Of a stretch of 7,352 nucleotides of DNA, positions 6,382 to 7,352 are shown one piece after another. The position numbers and the translations under genes were made by a program. The stretch spans positions 1 to 7,352 of the forward strand of contig CAZRRN010000083.1 in NCBI GenBank assembly GCA_964602475.1, in the 5' to 3' direction. Every line of letters begins with the position of its first letter. Position 1 is the stretch's first letter. Below the pieces are notes generated by a model. It saw only the letters and a program-made list of their open reading frames with translations, had not been told where the DNA came from and did no database searches. This DNA comes from SZUA-448 sp964602475. GTDB lineage: Bacteria; Bacillota; Clostridia; Lachnospirales; Lachnospiraceae.

Positions 6382-7041
6382 TTAATTAAACTCGAAACCC
6401 TTCTTATTTGTATATCCATAGGACACAGCTATCATCACAGTATCAAGAGAATTTGTCGCTCCCAGTTTTTTCATAATCCGAGATCTCATACATGCAACCG
6501 TTCCATGTGCAAGCCCTAATTTTTGACATATTTGTTTTATTGATTTACCGCCGACCATGAGAGATAGGACTTCTGTTTCTCTTTTTGATAAACTACCGAT
6601 ACAGTCAGGCATAAGCAGGTATTCTCTCATGTCTAAAGCATCTCTTACATTTTCAGGTATTATTTTTACACCTCTGAAAGCGGGCCGAAGCTGATCTAAT
6701 AATAATTCAAAATTTCCTTTGGAGCAAATAATACTGTTGCATCCGCTTCTTATAAGCCTTAGTCCAAAATACCGTTCACAGATCTCATCCATTACACATA
6801 TAAATTGTACCTTTGAATTTATACGTACAATCTTCTTAAATTCTTCCTCAATAAATAAGCCGAAAAAATAGCTATCAAAAACAATAACCTGTTTCTGTTC
6901 TGGATTAAGACTAAGTATCATTTCCTCCACTGCATTAACTGTAACAATTTCTAAATCAGGTTGTATTATTTTAATTATTTCTTTCATTGAATGAGTAACT
7001 AAGGAGAATTTTGAAGCAATAATACATTTTCTCTCAGTCAT
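6382..7041 (-). CDS. LuxR-type regulator with degenerate receiver domain
   Basis: This is a 219-residue protein when started at ATG 7041-7039. A TTG start at 7056 is possible, but GGGGGA (7049-7054) would then lie inside the coding region, whereas it sits at ideal ribosome-site distance from the ATG. The C-terminal part (about residues 150-211) is a NarL/LuxR helix-turn-helix: LSKRETEVLSLMVGGKSIKQICQKLGLAHGTVACMRSRIMKKLGA. The N-terminal part has receiver-like layout. VIVFD ends at Asp56, where the phospho-acceptor would be. Lys108 in IICSK matches the conserved receiver Lys. The beta-1 acidic pair is absent, replaced by IIASKF, and the usual Thr/Ser after beta-4 reads VMD. Phosphorylation is therefore uncertain, and it may be an orphan or atypical regulator. 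No sensor kinase is in view. It is convergent with the operon and clearly AT-richer (18 G+C of 60 at 6361-6420 against 31 of 60 at 2281-2340). Its targets are unknown. Confidence 0.88.
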   Translation of the reverse strand: MTERKCIIASKFSLVTHSMKEIIKIIQPDLEIVTVNAVEEMILSLNPEQKQVIVFDSYFFGLFIEEEFKKIVRINSKVQFICVMDEICERYFGLRLIRSGCNSIICSKGNFELLLDQLRPAFRGVKIIPENVRDALDMREYLLMPDCIGSLSKRETEVLSLMVGGKSIKQICQKLGLAHGTVACMRSRIMKKLGATNSLDTVMIAVSYGYTNKKGFEFN

Positions 7042-7048
7042 GCTTATT

Positions 7049-7054
7049 TCCCCC
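7049..7054 (-). promoter_or_regulatory. Ribosome binding site deciding the luxR-type start
   Basis: Read on the minus strand this is GGGGGA, seven bases before the ATG at 7041-7039. It favours that ATG over the upstream TTG at 7056, which it nearly abuts and would overlap as codons 2-3. Confidence 0.65.
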
Positions 7055-7201
7055 AATATTTACAAATTTACCAGGTCTTCAACATTATCGACAGAATTTA
7101 AGTTAAATTACATTGTTGGGTTCATACGGACAAGAAGTTTATATACCTTTTTCAGCAAAGCAAAACCGTAGAATAGACCATAACAAATCATCACCCGATC
7201 A

Positions 7202-7216
7202 GGTAGTATATCTACC
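7202..7216. repeat. Short inverted repeat GGTAG-N5-CTACC
   Basis: Five-base perfect arms flank TATAT, with an A7 run following on the plus strand. On the minus strand the T-run precedes the stem, so it cannot work as an intrinsic terminator in that direction; on the plus strand the run is A, not T. It could be an operator half-site pair, or chance. Confidence 0.45.
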
Positions 7217-7225
7217 CAAAAAAAC

Positions 7226-7257
7226 TATTCTTGTATCTTACTCATAAATCAAGAATA
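7226..7257. repeat. Inverted repeat TATTCTTG-N16-CAAGAATA
   Basis: Eight-base perfect arms (7226-7233 and 7250-7257) are separated by 16 bp, so arm centres are 24 bp apart, a little over two helical turns. This spacing suits a protein dimer or a looped hairpin. It lies about 185 bp upstream of the regulator start. Confidence 0.6.
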
Positions 7258-7272
7258 TATTTATAATACTTT

Positions 7273-7335
7273 TTATATGTATGTGTAATAATTTGTTTTA
7301 CAATATTGTAAAACCAGAAGTAAAAAAAAGCGCAT
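7273..7335 (-). CDS. Possible 20-residue small ORF
   Basis: ATG at 7335-7333 is preceded by a strong ribosome site (AGGAG, 5-6 nt upstream) and encodes MRFFLLLVLQYCKTNYYTYI before TAA. The N-terminal half is hydrophobic with one Arg, like a membrane microprotein or the start of a broken lipoprotein signal peptide. Its codons overlap the 20-bp palindrome at 7295-7314, which argues that one of the two readings is wrong. There is no recognised family, and the call rests only on the ribosome site. Confidence 0.22.
   Translation of the reverse strand: MRFFLLLVLQYCKTNYYTYI
7295..7314. repeat. Perfect 20-bp palindrome, operator-like
   Basis: GTTTTACAATATTGTAAAAC is perfectly self-complementary with no spacer and does not extend further. 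No T-tract follows on either strand, so it is not a terminator. The symmetry suggests a binding site for a dimeric repressor or activator. TTTACA within it can also be read as a -35 box on the minus strand (TTTACA-N16-TATTAC), which would put the operator on top of a promoter. The regulator that would bind it is unknown. Confidence 0.7.
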
Positions 7336-7352
7336 AAATACTCCTTGTTACT

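Larger units (their letters stand above)
7042..7352. other. AT-rich region upstream of the regulator gene
   Basis: This 311-bp stretch reaches the right edge without a confident gene. It contains three dyads (7202-7216, 7226-7257, 7295-7314) and two doubtful minus-strand small ORFs (7108-7191 and 7273-7335). A GATAAT at 7089-7084 (minus) is a possible -10 box for the regulator but has no good -35. A TATAAT at 7262-7267 (plus) could fire rightward out of the window but has only a weak -35. No terminator with a T-tract is visible. Confidence 0.5.

Noticed and set aside
7042..7056. TTG start at 7056 giving a 224-residue regulator
   Set aside because: The GGGGGA ribosome site would fall inside the coding sequence; the ATG at 7041 is ideally spaced from it and keeps the whole receiver-like region.
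1..7352. CRISPR array, tRNA/rRNA gene, insertion sequence or prophage element
   Set aside because: I see no spaced direct repeats, RNA-gene signatures, transposase motifs or terminal inverted repeats anywhere in the window.

Overview
The window looks like chromosomal DNA of a free-living or host-associated bacterium with a lipoprotein-rich envelope. A spirochaete of the Treponema/Spirochaeta type is my best guess. It rests on two lipoproteins with loose, Cys-rich lipoboxes and on the general style of the proteins; no rRNA or tRNA anchors it, so confidence in the lineage is low to moderate.

Layout. (1) Positions 1-396, minus strand: the N-terminal 132 codons of a lipoprotein gene that runs off the left edge. 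(2) Positions 397-703: a divergent intergenic region with a 17-bp tandem repeat, a T9 tract, a good sigma70-type promoter (TTGACC-N16-TATAAT) firing rightward, and a possible 5'-terminal mRNA hairpin. (3) Positions 704-6330, plus strand: a tight four-gene operon with junctions of ATGA overlap, 1-nt gap and TGATG overlap. It encodes a MoxR-type AAA+ ATPase, a DUF58 membrane protein, a multi-TM transglutaminase-like membrane protein with a DUF4129-like tail, and a PQQ-type beta-propeller lipoprotein. (4) Positions 6331-6381: a short convergent gap with a weak hairpin. (5) Positions 6382-7041, minus strand: an AT-rich gene for a LuxR-type regulator with a degenerate receiver domain. (6) Positions 7042-7352: an AT-rich region with several dyads, including a perfect 20-bp palindrome, and two doubtful small ORFs.

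How the genes may work together. MoxR + DUF58 + transglutaminase-like protein is a recurrent bacterial gene set of poorly defined function. The ATPase is thought to act as a chaperone on or with the DUF58 protein, and the transglutaminase-like domain faces outside the cytoplasmic membrane. The fourth gene, translationally coupled to this set, adds a secreted, probably lipid-anchored propeller. The simplest inference is an envelope-assembly or protein-modification module in which the propeller is a scaffold, substrate receptor or BamB-like partner. This is the most interesting unit in the window. Second in interest are the repeat-based signals: a 12-bp x3 in-frame repeat that sets signal-peptide length in the propeller gene, and the 17-bp tandem repeat just upstream of the operon promoter. 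Both could vary by slipped-strand mispairing.
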